A stretch of DNA of 64,000 bases from Streptomyces sp. DH24 (GCF_029813775.1 NZ_JARVKW010000012.1:1-64000), one strand, 5' to 3'; positions 44,023-55,324 are shown, numbered from the stretch's first letter. Translations and numbers: made by a program. Notes: generated from the letters alone by a model not told the origin.

Positions 44023-45459
44023 TCATGCCGGACCGTTCCCGTCCACGCCTGCCCCGCCCGACACTTCGGCAAGCCTGCGGCGCTCCGCGGCCTTCTCGTC
44101 GGCGAGCCGGCGGTGCTCCGCGGCCCTGCGTTCGAGGATGTCGGCCATCCGCAGGTGGTACTCCGGCTCGTCCTCCTCGTAGATGTCCGGAATGCCGTCG
44201 AGGTCGTCGTCGCGGTCCTCGGCCTCGCACAGCCTGCGGTACTTGGCGTTGCGCACCTTCAGCAGCACCGACGCCAGAACGGCCGCGATCATGGAGCCCG
44301 CCAGCACGGCGGCCTTGACCTCGTCCCTGAGCACCGCGTCGCCCTCGAAGGCGAGCTCGCCGATGAGCAGCGAGACGGTGAACCCGATGCCGGCGAGCGT
44401 CGCCACCGCGAGGACGTCGGCCCACTCCAGGTCGTCGCTGAGCGAGGCCCTGGTGAAGCGTGCCGTCAGCCAGGTGCCGCCGAAGATGCCGATGGTCTTG
44501 CCGACGACCAGACCGAGCACGACGCCCAGGGTCTCGGGCTGGGTGAACACGTCGCCGAGGGCCCCGCCGGACACCGACACACCCGCGCTGAACAGCGCGA
44601 ACAGCGGCACCGCCAGGCCCGCCGACAGGGGGCGCACGAGGTGCTCGATGTGCTCGCCGGGGGAGTGCTTCTCGCCCTCGCGCCGGTGGCAGCGCAGCAT
44701 CAGGCCCATGGCGACACCGGCGATGGTGGCGTGGACGCCGCTGTTGTACATCAGGCCCCAGACGACCAGCGCCAGCGGCACGTACACGTACCAGCCGCGC
44801 ACGCCCTTGCGCAGCAGCAGCCAGAACACCGCGAGGGCGACGACGGCGCCGCCGAGCGCCACGAAGTCGATGCTGTCGGTGAAGAAGATCGCGATGATGA
44901 GGATCGCGAAGAGGTCGTCCACGACCGCGAGCGTGAGCAGGAAGGCCCGCAGCGCGCTCGGCAGGGACGTCCCGATCACGGCGAGCACGGCCAGCGCGAA
45001 GGCGATGTCAGTGGCGGTGGGCACGGCCCAGCCCGCCAGGGAACCGCCGCCGGCGCTGCTGGTCAGGACGTAGACCAGCGCCGGTACGGCCATGCCGCAC
45101 AGCGCCGCCACGACCGGCAGTACGGCCGCCTTCGGGTCCCGGAGGTCACCGGCGACCAGCTCGCGCTTGAGCTCGATACCCGCGACGAAGAAGAAGATCG
45201 CCAGGAGCCCGTCGGCGGCCCAGTGGGCGATGGACAGGTCGAGGCCCAGGGCCGCCGGGCCGAGGTGGTAGTTGCTGACGCTCTCGTAGCTGTCGTGCAG
45301 TGCCGGAACGTTTGCCCAGACCAGTGCGGCGATCGCCGCGAGGAGCAGGAGGACACCGCCGACGGTCTCGGCGCGCAGCGCGTCCGTCACGAACGTCCGC
45401 TCGGGCAGTGAAAGGCGTCCGAATGCCTTGCGGGTGTCGGTGGTGCGGGGCGCGGGCAA
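44023..45459 (-). CDS. nhaA: Na+/H+ antiporter NhaA
   Basis: 478 aa with 11-12 membrane helices. The ion-site aspartates are present: TATDIAFALAV and VVDDLFAILI, as E. coli Asp133, Asp163 and Asp164. The TTG start (MPAPRTTDTRKAF) is chosen because GGAGG lies seven bases upstream; the open frame is longer by 52 codons. C-terminal 80 residues form a charged cytoplasmic tail (EDRDDDLDGIPDIYEEDEPE) that E. coli NhaA lacks. Exchanges Na+ for H+ in pH and salt balance. Confidence 0.94.
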   Translation of the reverse strand: MPAPRTTDTRKAFGRLSLPERTFVTDALRAETVGGVLLLLAAIAALVWANVPALHDSYESVSNYHLGPAALGLDLSIAHWAADGLLAIFFFVAGIELKRELVAGDLRDPKAAVLPVVAALCGMAVPALVYVLTSSAGGGSLAGWAVPTATDIAFALAVLAVIGTSLPSALRAFLLTLAVVDDLFAILIIAIFFTDSIDFVALGGAVVALAVFWLLLRKGVRGWYVYVPLALVVWGLMYNSGVHATIAGVAMGLMLRCHRREGEKHSPGEHIEHLVRPLSAGLAVPLFALFSAGVSVSGGALGDVFTQPETLGVVLGLVVGKTIGIFGGTWLTARFTRASLSDDLEWADVLAVATLAGIGFTVSLLIGELAFEGDAVLRDEVKAAVLAGSMIAAVLASVLLKVRNAKYRRLCEAEDRDDDLDGIPDIYEEDEPEYHLRMADILERRAAEHRRLADEKAAERRRLAEVSGGAGVDGNGPA

Positions 45460-45628
45460 GGGAAAACCTCCGGTCGGTGGGCAGCATGGAGCGCATGCCG
45501 ACCAGACTTCCCGGCGCACCTCGAATGATGTCTTTTTGCTTAGTTTACCTAACGTGCCCGAAAGCTCCGATCGGGGCTGCCGGGGTGTGGTCGGGAATGG
45601 TCCGGCATTGCTCACATTAAGCAGGAAA

Positions 45629-45661
45629 GGGGCACCTGGCGCGTCCAGCGCCGGGTGCCCC
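45629..45661 (-). terminator. Hairpin downstream of acs
   Basis: GGGGCACC and GGCGC arms with their complements, one G-T wobble and a 5-base loop; on the minus strand TTTCC follows. Confidence 0.75.
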
Positions 45662-45664
45662 TCG

Positions 45665-45762
45665 TCCGACCGTCTCAGTCCGACCGTCTCAGTCCGACCG
45701 TCTCAGTCCGACCGGGTCGGTCCGACCGGGTCGGTCCGACTGTCACAGTCCGACCCGGGTCA
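45665..45762. repeat. Seven tandem copies of a 14-bp repeat after acs
   Basis: Units begin with TCCGAC every 14 bases from 45665: three TCCGACCGTCTCAG, two TCCGACCGGGTCGG, then TCCGACTGTCACAG and TCCGACCCGGGTCA. They fill the space between the acs stop and its terminator hairpin, so they are transcribed as the 3' untranslated region. Confidence 0.95.
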
Positions 45763-45771
45763 GCTGCCCGA

Positions 45772-47727
<1,956 letters not shown>

Positions 47728-48108
47728 GACATCTCCCTTTCGAAGGGTGTCCGTTGTGTCCCAGGCCACAGCTCATCAGACCCGAGGGCCCGGTGACAAG
47801 GGTCGACCGGGAATTGGTTTAGACCTGTGTGGAGGGTCGTTCTCGGAGTCCGGGCTGCTCGGACGCTCGGACGGCTCGGAGGACTCGTAAAACTCGTAGG
47901 GCTCGAGTGGATCGGGCATCGGGTGGGCGGCTGTGGGCTCACCGATTCCCACGGGCCGTACGGCGGACGGGTTCAGCTCTGTTATCCCTCTCACATCCGG
48001 GCCGGCCCGGGGCGGAAGCGCGCCGCCGGTCCGCGCCGCGTGTCTCCACCCACGAACCGACGCCGCGCACCCTGTCGCTGCGGGGTGCGCGGCGTCGGAC
48101 GGACGGCG
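47728..48108. other. 381-bp gap between acs and the SulP gene
   Basis: It holds the promoter side of acs and the SulP terminator. A perfect 13-bp stem (ACGCCGCGCACCC with its complement, 48060-48095, 10-base loop) ends the SulP transcript. A 72-codon open frame at 47776-47994 (minus) has mixed third positions and no ribosome binding site, so it is not called. Confidence 0.6.
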
Positions 48109-50526
48109 TCAGACGGTCAGCTCCGCCGCCCGGACCCGGTCGAACACCCCGCTGCCGTCGGTCTCCGAGAGCAGGTAGGCCTGTGCCTCACCCACGTGGA
48201 AGTACATCCCGTGCAGCTCCAGCGCACCCTCCCGCACGGCCCGGGCGACCGACTCGTGGGCGCGCAGGTGCTCCAACTGCTGGACCACGTTGGCCAGGCA
48301 GAGCTGCTCCACCGCGTCGTCGGGCTCCCGCACGGCCAGCCGGGGCCGGTCCCCGGCGTCGCCGGCCAGCCGCTCCAGGCTGGGCCGCCCGTGCTTGAGC
48401 CACCGCTTCAGCGGCGTCCGGGCGCCGCCGGGCTCGGAGTTGAGCAGCGCCTGCATGGCTCCGCATCCGGAGTGCCCGCACACCGTGATGGACCGCACCC
48501 TCAGCACGTCCACCGCGTACTCGATCGCGGCCGCCACCGAGTCGTCCCCGCTCTCCTCGCCGGGCAGCGGCACGAGGTTGCCGACGTTGCGCACCACGAA
48601 CAGGTCGCCCGGACCACTGGAGGTGATCATCGAGGTGACCAGTCGTGAGTCGGCGCACGTCAGGAACAGCTGGGACGGCCGCTGGCCCTCGCGGGCGAGC
48701 CGGGCCAGCTCGCCGCGCACCAGCGGAGCGGTGTGGCGCTGGAACGCGCTGATGCCACGCGCCAGTTCGTGCCCGCTCGGCGGCAAGCGGTCGGTCCCTT
48801 CCGGGTGTCCGTCGTCGGACGGGACCGGTCGCGGGCGCTCGCACTGGTGGTTGCGCCAGGCGGTCCAGGGCCGGCAGCGGCAGCCGGCGTCGGCCGACGC
48901 GGCGCGGCTGCCGTCGGTCGGGGAGCCCTCCGGCTCGTCGGTCCCGCTCGCGGCGGCGAGGGCCGCGAGGGTGGCGGGTTCGGCGATCCGGACTCCGGCG
49001 CGACGGCCGGTGATCTCGACGGTGCCGCCCTGCGCGGTGTGCGTCTTCTGCCAGTCCTGCAGCGTCTCGTACGCCGCGTGGTCCATGAACGACCCGTCCA
49101 ACTCCACGACGGCGTCGGCGCCTTGGGGTACGAGATGCAGGGCGCGGCTGAGGCGTGGCACCGCCAGGAACGTCAACTGGCCTCTGACGTGGACGTGATG
49201 GACTCCTTCCCTCTCGTCGTGCGTGATGCGGGTGCGGGTGAGGCGGTGCAGGGCGACGGCGACGGCGGCGGCGACACCCAGCGCGACGCCCGGGAGGACG
49301 CCGAGGAACACCACGCCGAGGGTGGTCACGGCGTAGACGAGCACCTCGCGGTGGCGGGTCACCGTGCGGATGTGGTGCAGGGACACCATCTGGATGCCGA
49401 TGGCCATCACCAGGGCGGCGAGCGAGGCGAGCGGGATGAGCTCCAGGACCGGGACCAGCAGCAGTGTGGCGACTACTACGAGAACGCCGTGCAGCATCGT
49501 GGAGTTCCGGCTCACGGCCCCCGCGTTCACATTCGCGGTGCTGCGCACGGCGACGCCCGCGACGGGCAGTCCGCCGAGGCTGCCGGAGACGATGTTGGCG
49601 GCGCCCTGGCCGAGCAGTTCACGGTCCAGGTCGGAGCGTCCGACGTGGACGGCCGGGGCCGGTCGGGCGGCCACCAGCTTGTCCACGGCGACCGCGCCGA
49701 GCAGCGACTGCACGCTGCACACCAGCGTGATGGTCAGGACGGCGGCGACGAGGCCGAGCGCCGGTCCCTCGGGAAGCCCGGCGAGCGCGTGACTGCGCCA
49801 GGACGGCAGCTCCACCTCGGGCAGGCCCACACCGCCGAGTGCCGCGGCGGTGGTGGCCCCGGTGACGGCGACGAGCGCGGCGGGCACGGCGCGCAGCAGG
49901 CGGCCCACGCGGCCGGGCAGGCGCGGCCAGAGCAGCAGCAGCGCCAGGGTCAGCGAGCTCACGACCAGGGCGGCGGGGCGTACGTCGGCCAACTGGGCGG
50001 GCAGCGCGCGCAAGTTGTCCAGCACGGCGCTCTGCGGGGTGCCGCCGAGGACGATGTGCAGCTGGGCGACGGCGATGGTGACGCCGATGCCGGCGAGCAT
50101 GCCGTGCACGATGGCGGGGCTGACGGCGAGCGCGCCGCGCGCCACCCGCAGGCAGCCGAGGGCGAGTTGGGCCAGGCCGGCGAGGACGGTGATGGCGCAC
50201 GTCGTGCGCCAGCCGTAGCGGTGGATGAGGTCGGCGGTGACGACGGTGAGACCGGCGGCGGGGCCGCTGACCTGGAGGGGCGAGCCGCCGATCCGTCCGG
50301 CGACGATGCCGCCGACGGCGGCGGCGACGAGGCCGGCCTGGAGGGGCGCGCCGGTGGCGAGGGCGATGCCCAGTGACAGGGGCAGGGCGATCAGGAAGAC
50401 CGCGATGGATGCGGACACGTCGGCGCCCGCGATGCGGAATCGGCGGCGCGGGGCCGGTGGCGGGCTGTGGGGGCGGTGGTCGCGCTTCGTCGTCGAGTTG
50501 GCGCGGGTGGGGACGCAGGCGGACAT
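48109..50526 (-). CDS. SulP-type anion transporter fused to a beta-carbonic anhydrase
   Basis: 805 aa. ATG 50526 with GGAGGAG nine bases upstream. Residues 35-420: SulP permease with about 10-12 helices (ALPLSLGIALATGAPLQAGL, QVSGPAAGLTVV). About 440-540: STAS domain (GADAVVELDGSFMDHAAYET). Residues 590-805: beta-carbonic anhydrase with Zn ligands Cys624, His685 and Cys688 and the dyad Asp626/Arg628 (CADSR, HSGCGA). The fusion suggests bicarbonate import with interconversion to CO2 at the same site. Such fusions are known in actinobacteria. Confidence 0.93.
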   Translation of the reverse strand: MSACVPTRANSTTKRDHRPHSPPPAPRRRFRIAGADVSASIAVFLIALPLSLGIALATGAPLQAGLVAAAVGGIVAGRIGGSPLQVSGPAAGLTVVTADLIHRYGWRTTCAITVLAGLAQLALGCLRVARGALAVSPAIVHGMLAGIGVTIAVAQLHIVLGGTPQSAVLDNLRALPAQLADVRPAALVVSSLTLALLLLWPRLPGRVGRLLRAVPAALVAVTGATTAAALGGVGLPEVELPSWRSHALAGLPEGPALGLVAAVLTITLVCSVQSLLGAVAVDKLVAARPAPAVHVGRSDLDRELLGQGAANIVSGSLGGLPVAGVAVRSTANVNAGAVSRNSTMLHGVLVVVATLLLVPVLELIPLASLAALVMAIGIQMVSLHHIRTVTRHREVLVYAVTTLGVVFLGVLPGVALGVAAAVAVALHRLTRTRITHDEREGVHHVHVRGQLTFLAVPRLSRALHLVPQGADAVVELDGSFMDHAAYETLQDWQKTHTAQGGTVEITGRRAGVRIAEPATLAALAAASGTDEPEGSPTDGSRAASADAGCRCRPWTAWRNHQCERPRPVPSDDGHPEGTDRLPPSGHELARGISAFQRHTAPLVRGELARLAREGQRPSQLFLTCADSRLVTSMITSSGPGDLFVVRNVGNLVPLPGEESGDDSVAAAIEYAVDVLRVRSITVCGHSGCGAMQALLNSEPGGARTPLKRWLKHGRPSLERLAGDAGDRPRLAVREPDDAVEQLCLANVVQQLEHLRAHESVARAVREGALELHGMYFHVGEAQAYLLSETDGSGVFDRVRAAELTV

Positions 50527-50851
50527 GTTTCCCGTCTCCTCCGGGGCGGCGCGGTCGCAGAACTGGTGGTCCCCGCTCGGTGGCGGGGGTCGGTTGCGGC
50601 CGTGGGTCACGGCGTGCAGCGGCGGGATGAATCAACGCTCGGTAAACGGATCGTAATGGAGAGTAAAGGCCGAGCATAGACTTTCCAGGCAAATAGGCTA
50701 ATAAGCCACTCCAGGGAGTGAAACGACCTTTTGGTCAGCTTGTCGTACTAATCCCTTCTCTTGCGCTGTGCGACGTTGACGGCGCTGTCGGCCCCTCGGC
50801 GCAGCACCAGACATCGCCCTCACCAGCGTTGGCCCCGAGAGAAGGAAGAAG
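50527..50851. promoter_or_regulatory. Divergent promoter region
   Basis: Candidate -10 hexamers are TAGGCT (50694-50699, plus strand) and TATGCT (50678-50673, minus strand). The AT content around 50640-50710 is clearly higher than its surroundings. No gene seen. Confidence 0.4.
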
Positions 50852-52135
50852 GTGGGCGGATTGGCCGCCACCCACAGGATTGCCGCGGGCACCGTGGTCG
50901 CCGCGGTCTGCGCCGCGTCGCTCGCCGGTTGCGGGATCGGCACCGACGGCTCCCAGCAGGGAACGCACGCCCCGCAGAAGGCGAAGCCGGCCGCCCCGGC
51001 GCCCAAGAGTGTCGTCCGGCTGATCGGCGACGGCTCCACCGCGTACACCGGTGCGCAGCCCCATCTGCCCCGGCCCGAGCGCCTCAAGCCCGGACAGAAG
51101 CCGCCGCAGTTCGTCGTCTTCTCCTGGGACGGCGCGGGTGAGGACAGTCAGCGGCTGTTCTCCCACTTCCGCGAGGTCGCCAAGGCCAACAACGCCACCA
51201 TGACGTACTTCCTGAGCGGCGTTTACCTGCTGCCGGAGGACAAGCGCAGCCAGTACCGGCCGCCGCAGCACTCCCCGGGCCGCTCCGACATCGGCTTCAA
51301 CGACGCGCGCGGCATCGCCGACACCGTCAAGCAGCTGCGCCTGGCGTGGCTGGAGGGCAATGAGATCGGCACCCACTTCAACGGTCACTTCTGCGGTCGC
51401 GGCGGTGGCGTGGGCGAGTGGTCGGTGCAGGACTGGAAGGACGAGATCTCCCAGGCCAAGCAGTTCGTGAAGACCTGGAAGTCCAACACCGGGATGAAGG
51501 ACGCGGCCCCGCTGCCCTTCGACTACGACAAGGAGCTCATCGGCGCCCGCACCCCCTGCCTGGAGGGCCAGGAGAACTTCACGCAGGCCGCCCGCGAACT
51601 CGGCTTCCGCTACGACACCAGCGGCGTCAACAACCAGCTGTGGCCCAAGAAGAAGCAGGGCCTGTGGGACCTGTCGATGCAGCTCGTGCCGTTCCCCGGG
51701 CACTCCTACGAGCAGCTGACCATGGACTACAACTACATGGTCAACCAGTCGGGCACGACCACCCAGGGCGACCCCGCCAAGCACCAGCTGTGGGGCGACC
51801 AGATGCGTGACAGCCTCCTCAAGGGTTTCTACCGGGCCTACGACGGCAACCGCGCGCCGCTGATCATCGGCAACCACTTCGAGTCCTGGAACGGCGGCAC
51901 CTACATGCGGGCCGTCGAGGAAGTCATCGAGCACGTGTGCACCAAGGCCGAGGTGCGCTGTGTCTCCTTCCGGCAGCTCGCGGACTGGCTGGACGCGCAG
52001 GACCCGAACACGCTGGAGAAGCTGCGCACCCTGACCGTCGGCGAGGCCCCGAAGGAGGGCTGGCCCGCCTTCATGGCCGGCGCACCCGCCCCGGCGCCCA
52101 AGGGCGTGCCCGGGGCGCCGGCGGCGAAGCGGTGA
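50852..52135 (+). CDS. Polysaccharide deacetylase-like lipoprotein
   Basis: 427 aa. GTG start with AGAAGGAAGAAG upstream. Lipoprotein signal with lipobox ASLAGC (Cys27). Then a NodB-like domain: VVFSWDGAGEDSQRLF (metal Asp) and GNEIGTHFNGHFCG (HxxxH-type), and near the end IIGNHFESWNGGTYMRAVEE. The family acts on cell-wall or surface sugars outside the membrane. A proline/alanine/lysine tail follows. Substrate is unknown. Confidence 0.82.
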   Translation: MGGLAATHRIAAGTVVAAVCAASLAGCGIGTDGSQQGTHAPQKAKPAAPAPKSVVRLIGDGSTAYTGAQPHLPRPERLKPGQKPPQFVVFSWDGAGEDSQRLFSHFREVAKANNATMTYFLSGVYLLPEDKRSQYRPPQHSPGRSDIGFNDARGIADTVKQLRLAWLEGNEIGTHFNGHFCGRGGGVGEWSVQDWKDEISQAKQFVKTWKSNTGMKDAAPLPFDYDKELIGARTPCLEGQENFTQAARELGFRYDTSGVNNQLWPKKKQGLWDLSMQLVPFPGHSYEQLTMDYNYMVNQSGTTTQGDPAKHQLWGDQMRDSLLKGFYRAYDGNRAPLIIGNHFESWNGGTYMRAVEEVIEHVCTKAEVRCVSFRQLADWLDAQDPNTLEKLRTLTVGEAPKEGWPAFMAGAPAPAPKGVPGAPAAKR

Positions 52136-52138
52136 CCG

Positions 52139-53119
52139 TCAGGCCGTCGCCGCTACCCGCTCGCTGAGCACGAACCCGGGGTCGACCTGCGCCGCCAGGT
52201 CGGCCCCGGTGCGCTCGTTGCCCCACGACCGGGCGTTCTTCAGGTGGAAGTGCACCATCTGCCGCGTGTAGCGCTCCCAGTCCCGCAGCTCGTACGTCGC
52301 GTCGGCGGCCGTCCGCAGGGCGCGCAACGCCTGGCGGTTGGCCTCCTCCAGGGACGCGAACCGGGGCGGCCTGCCCTTTTCCATGGCGCGCACCCAGTCC
52401 GAGTGGCCGACCGTCACGAGCAGGTCGTCGCCGACCTCGGCGCGCAGGAAGTCGAGGTCGTCCGGGCCCTGCACCTTGTTGCCGACGACCTTCAGGGCGA
52501 CCCCGAAGTCACGGGCGTACTCCTTGTACTGGCGATAGACGGAGACCCCCTTCCGGGTCGGCTCGGCGACGAGGAACGTCATGTCGAAGCGGGTGAACAT
52601 GCCGGAGGCGAAGGAGTCCGAGCCCGCCGTCATGTCGACCACGACGTATTCGCCGGGGCCGTCCACCAGGTGGTTCAGGCACAGCTCCACCGCTCCCGTC
52701 TTGGAGTGGTAGCAGGCGACCCCCAGGTCGGCGTCCGTGAAGGGGCCCGTGACCATCAAACGGACCGCGCCGCCGTCGAGTTCCACCGCCCGGGCGCAGG
52801 TGTCGTACACCGGGTTGTCCTCAAGGACCCGCAGCAGCCGGGAGCCCTCGCCGGGCGGCGTCGTCTTGATCATCGTGGCGGCCGAGTCGATGCGCGGGTT
52901 GGAACCGCGCAGGTAGTCCTTGATCAGCGGCAGGTGCTCGCCCATCGCGGGCAGCCGGGCCGCCTCCGCCTCGTCGAGGCCGAGCGCGGCGCCCAGGTGC
53001 TGGTTGATGTCGGCGTCGATCGCGACGACCGGCGCTCCGGCGGCCGCGAGATGCCGGATGAACAGGGAGGACAGGGTCGTCTTGCCGCTGCCGCCCTTCC
53101 CGACGAAAGCAATTTTCAT
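52139..53119 (-). CDS. CooC/MinD-like P-loop ATPase
   Basis: 326 aa, starting MKIAFVGKGGSGKTTLSSLF: deviant Walker A at residues 7-15 with signature Lys8. IDADINQHLGAALGLDEAEA and VVVDMTAGSDSFASGMFTRF are the further switch motifs. CooC proteins insert nickel in CO dehydrogenase, but no such enzyme is near. A TACCCT hexamer eight bases before the ATG could be its -10. It diverges from the Fic-like gene by about 100 bp. Confidence 0.82.
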   Translation of the reverse strand: MKIAFVGKGGSGKTTLSSLFIRHLAAAGAPVVAIDADINQHLGAALGLDEAEAARLPAMGEHLPLIKDYLRGSNPRIDSAATMIKTTPPGEGSRLLRVLEDNPVYDTCARAVELDGGAVRLMVTGPFTDADLGVACYHSKTGAVELCLNHLVDGPGEYVVVDMTAGSDSFASGMFTRFDMTFLVAEPTRKGVSVYRQYKEYARDFGVALKVVGNKVQGPDDLDFLRAEVGDDLLVTVGHSDWVRAMEKGRPPRFASLEEANRQALRALRTAADATYELRDWERYTRQMVHFHLKNARSWGNERTGADLAAQVDPGFVLSERVAATA

Positions 53120-53207
53120 GTTCACCAAGGGTAGTCAGTCAATGGCTGTACGTGGCAGGTGGGCGTGAAGAAGACCACTCCTTCGTGGGGTGCGGGCGCC
53201 GGGTGCG

Positions 53208-53213
53208 TAGGGT
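53208..53213 (+). promoter_or_regulatory. -10 hexamer of a leaderless promoter (Fic-like gene)
   Basis: TAGGGT ends seven bases before the ATG at 53221. Confidence 0.5.
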
Positions 53214-53220
53214 CGTACCC

Positions 53221-54045
53221 ATGAGTACGACAGGCGCGAACGCCGATCCGCTCGCGGCCCTGGGCTCCCTGCCCGGCGTGGCCGATTCCGTGGAGTCCGT
53301 GCGCAAGGCCGTGGACCGGGTCTACGGGCACCGGATCATGCGGCGCCGCAGCAACGAGATCACCTCAGAGGCCGCGCTGCGCGGGGCGCGCGGGAGCGCC
53401 GCGCTGTCCGGCGCGGACTGGGCCCTGGAGGAGGTGCGCCGGCGCACCGACTTCAGTGGTGACGACGATGCGCGCGTGGTGGGCGCGGCGCTGCGGTTGA
53501 CCGCCGAGGCGGGCCAACTGCTGTCCATCTGGCGGCAGTCACCGCTGCGCGTCCTGGCTCGGATGCACCTGGTGGCGGCGGCCCACAAGGCCGACGAGGT
53601 CGGGCGGCCCCGCCAGGAGGGCGAGCCGGTGGACGAGCCGCTGGTGGCGCTGCCGCTACCGAACGCCGCGGAGGTCTCCGGGCGTCTGGAGGGCCTGGCG
53701 GATCTGATCATCGCGGGCGGTTCCGCGCCGGCGCTGGTGACGGCCGCCGTGGTGCACGGCGAACTCCTCGCGCTGCGGCCCTTCGTCTCCCACAACGGCC
53801 TGGTCGCGCGCGCCGCGGAGCGTGTCGTCCTGGTCGGCAGCGGTCTGGACCCGAAGTCGGTGTGCCCGGCCGAGGTGGGGTACGCCGAACTGGGTCGCGA
53901 GGCCTATCTGGAAGCGCTGGACGGCTATGTCTCCGGCACTCCGGAGGGCATGGCGGCCTGGATCGCCCACTGCGGCAAGGCGGTTCAGCTCGGCGCGCGC
54001 GAGTCGACGGCGGTGTGCGAGGCGCTCCAGCGCGGGGCGGCGTAA
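53221..54045 (+). CDS. Fic-like protein with a degenerate catalytic motif
   Basis: 274 aa, mostly helical. The segment LLALRPFVSHNGLVARAAER around residue 190 has the shape of the Fic motif HPFxxGNGRxxR, but the catalytic His is Arg and the GR pair is LV. AMP transfer is therefore unlikely and the fold may have been taken over for binding. Homologues in Streptomyces were labelled oxidoreductase, for which I see no evidence. Convergent with the HAD gene. Confidence 0.65.
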   Translation: MSTTGANADPLAALGSLPGVADSVESVRKAVDRVYGHRIMRRRSNEITSEAALRGARGSAALSGADWALEEVRRRTDFSGDDDARVVGAALRLTAEAGQLLSIWRQSPLRVLARMHLVAAAHKADEVGRPRQEGEPVDEPLVALPLPNAAEVSGRLEGLADLIIAGGSAPALVTAAVVHGELLALRPFVSHNGLVARAAERVVLVGSGLDPKSVCPAEVGYAELGREAYLEALDGYVSGTPEGMAAWIAHCGKAVQLGARESTAVCEALQRGAA

Positions 54046-54074
54046 CGGCTTTTCCGCGGGGGCCGGACAGAGTT

Positions 54075-54102
54075 GCGGCGGTACGAGTTCTCGTACCGCC
54101 GC
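54075..54102. terminator. Hairpin after the Fic-like gene
   Basis: Perfect 13-bp complement GCGGCGGTACGAG around TT, 30 bases after the stop. Confidence 0.75.
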
Positions 54103-54398
54103 TGGCATGAGCACCGGGTTACCAGGCGTCCTCGACACATGCCCATCAGGTCGGGAACTTTGCCCGTCACCTGGTGCGGCTGGCCCGTAATCGACGGGTC
54201 GACGTCGCGTGGGTGCCCGGTGTTCATGCTCGGTCCGTGGGCCAGTTGCGTAGTGAAGGTGATCCTCTCGGATGTCCTTGGTCTCGCGGGCCGTTGAGTC
54301 CTTTGTACCGCGGATCCGGGGGAAGCGGAACCCGTGGCATCACTTCTTTACTTTTAGGTTCAAACAGGTTGTAAACGGACGCTCTTGAGGTGGGTGAT
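54103..54398. ncRNA. Candidate small RNA region (position of scr3559)
   Basis: 296 bp between convergent genes. Open frames are short and lack codon bias. An AT-rich patch at 54340-54380 stands out and could be a promoter. In S. coelicolor the abundant small RNA scr3559 is, to my memory, encoded between the homologous genes SCO3558 and SCO3559. Strand and ends cannot be fixed from sequence alone. Confidence 0.4.
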
Positions 54399-55220
54399 TC
54401 AGGCGACCGCCGACCGTCGCCGGCTCGCGTACCAGACGAGGCCGGCGGTGGCCGCCGCCGCTCCTATGGCCGCCGCCGCCACAAGTGCGGGGCGGGGTGG
54501 CACGGAGAACCGGGGGAGCCGCTGCTTGAGGCGGACCGGCCGGTGGAAGTCGAGGATCGGCCAGCCGCGCGCGACGGCCTCACGGCGCAGCGCACGGTCC
54601 GGGTTCACGGCGTGCGGATGCCCCACGGCCTGCAGCATCGGCAGGTCCGTCGCCGAGTCACTGTAGGCGTAGCAGCGTTCGAGGTCGTAGCCCTCGGAGA
54701 CGGCCAGCTCCCGGACCGCCTCGGCCTTCGTCGGGCCGTACGCGTAGTACTCCACCTCCCCGGTGAAGCAGCCGTCGTCGCCCACGACCATGCGGGTCGC
54801 GACCACCCGGTCGGCGCCGAGCAGCTCGCCGATCGGCTCGACCACCTCGGCACCGGACGTGGACACGATCACGACGTCGCGGCCGGCCGCGTGGTGCCGC
54901 TCGATGAGAGAGGCGGCCTCGTCGTAGATGATCGGGTCGATCAGGTCGTGGAGGGTCTCGGCGACGATCTCCTTGACCTGCTCAACGTTCCAGCCGCGGC
55001 ACATCGCCGAGAGGTACTCGCGCATCCGCTCCATCTGGTCGTGGTCGGCGCCGCCGGCGAGGAAGACGAACTGGGCATATGCGGTACGCAAGGCGGCCCT
55101 GCGGCTGATGAGGCCGCCTTGGTAGAACGACTTGCTGAAGGTGAGCGTGCTCGACTTCGCAATGACCGTCTTGTCCAGGTCAAAGAAGGCCGCTGTGCGG
55201 GGCAAGGAGTGGTTTTCCAC
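54399..55220 (-). CDS. HAD-IB family phosphatase with C-terminal membrane anchor
   Basis: 273 aa from GTG 55220 (MENHSLPRTAAFFDLDKTVI), with TATGCT seven bases upstream; an ATG four codons earlier is possible. HAD motifs: DLDKT (Asp14, Asp16), VSTSGAEVVEPIGE, and SDSATDLPML with the acidic pair. A C-terminal helix (LVAAAAIGAAAATAGLVWYA) anchors it. The homologue beside ssd (SCO3558; Rv3661) is connected with morphological differentiation in older annotation. The substrate may be a phospholipid or phosphoserine. Confidence 0.88.
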   Translation of the reverse strand: MENHSLPRTAAFFDLDKTVIAKSSTLTFSKSFYQGGLISRRAALRTAYAQFVFLAGGADHDQMERMREYLSAMCRGWNVEQVKEIVAETLHDLIDPIIYDEAASLIERHHAAGRDVVIVSTSGAEVVEPIGELLGADRVVATRMVVGDDGCFTGEVEYYAYGPTKAEAVRELAVSEGYDLERCYAYSDSATDLPMLQAVGHPHAVNPDRALRREAVARGWPILDFHRPVRLKQRLPRFSVPPRPALVAAAAIGAAAATAGLVWYASRRRSAVA

Positions 55221-55324
55221 GCCCCCGAGCATAGGCGCAGCCCATTCGGCGTAAGGTGGGCGCGTGGGTTTGCCTGAGAAGCCTCTCGGGTACACCATGG
55301 AAGTCACGGATCGTTCGCGACCGT

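Noticed and set aside
47776..47994. A 72-codon minus-strand frame upstream of acs.
   Set aside because: No ribosome binding site, repetitive Ser/Pro/Glu composition and weak third-position bias.
54073..54297. Short open frames in the gap between the Fic-like and HAD genes.
   Set aside because: Start inside the terminator hairpin and lack codon bias; a small RNA is more likely.
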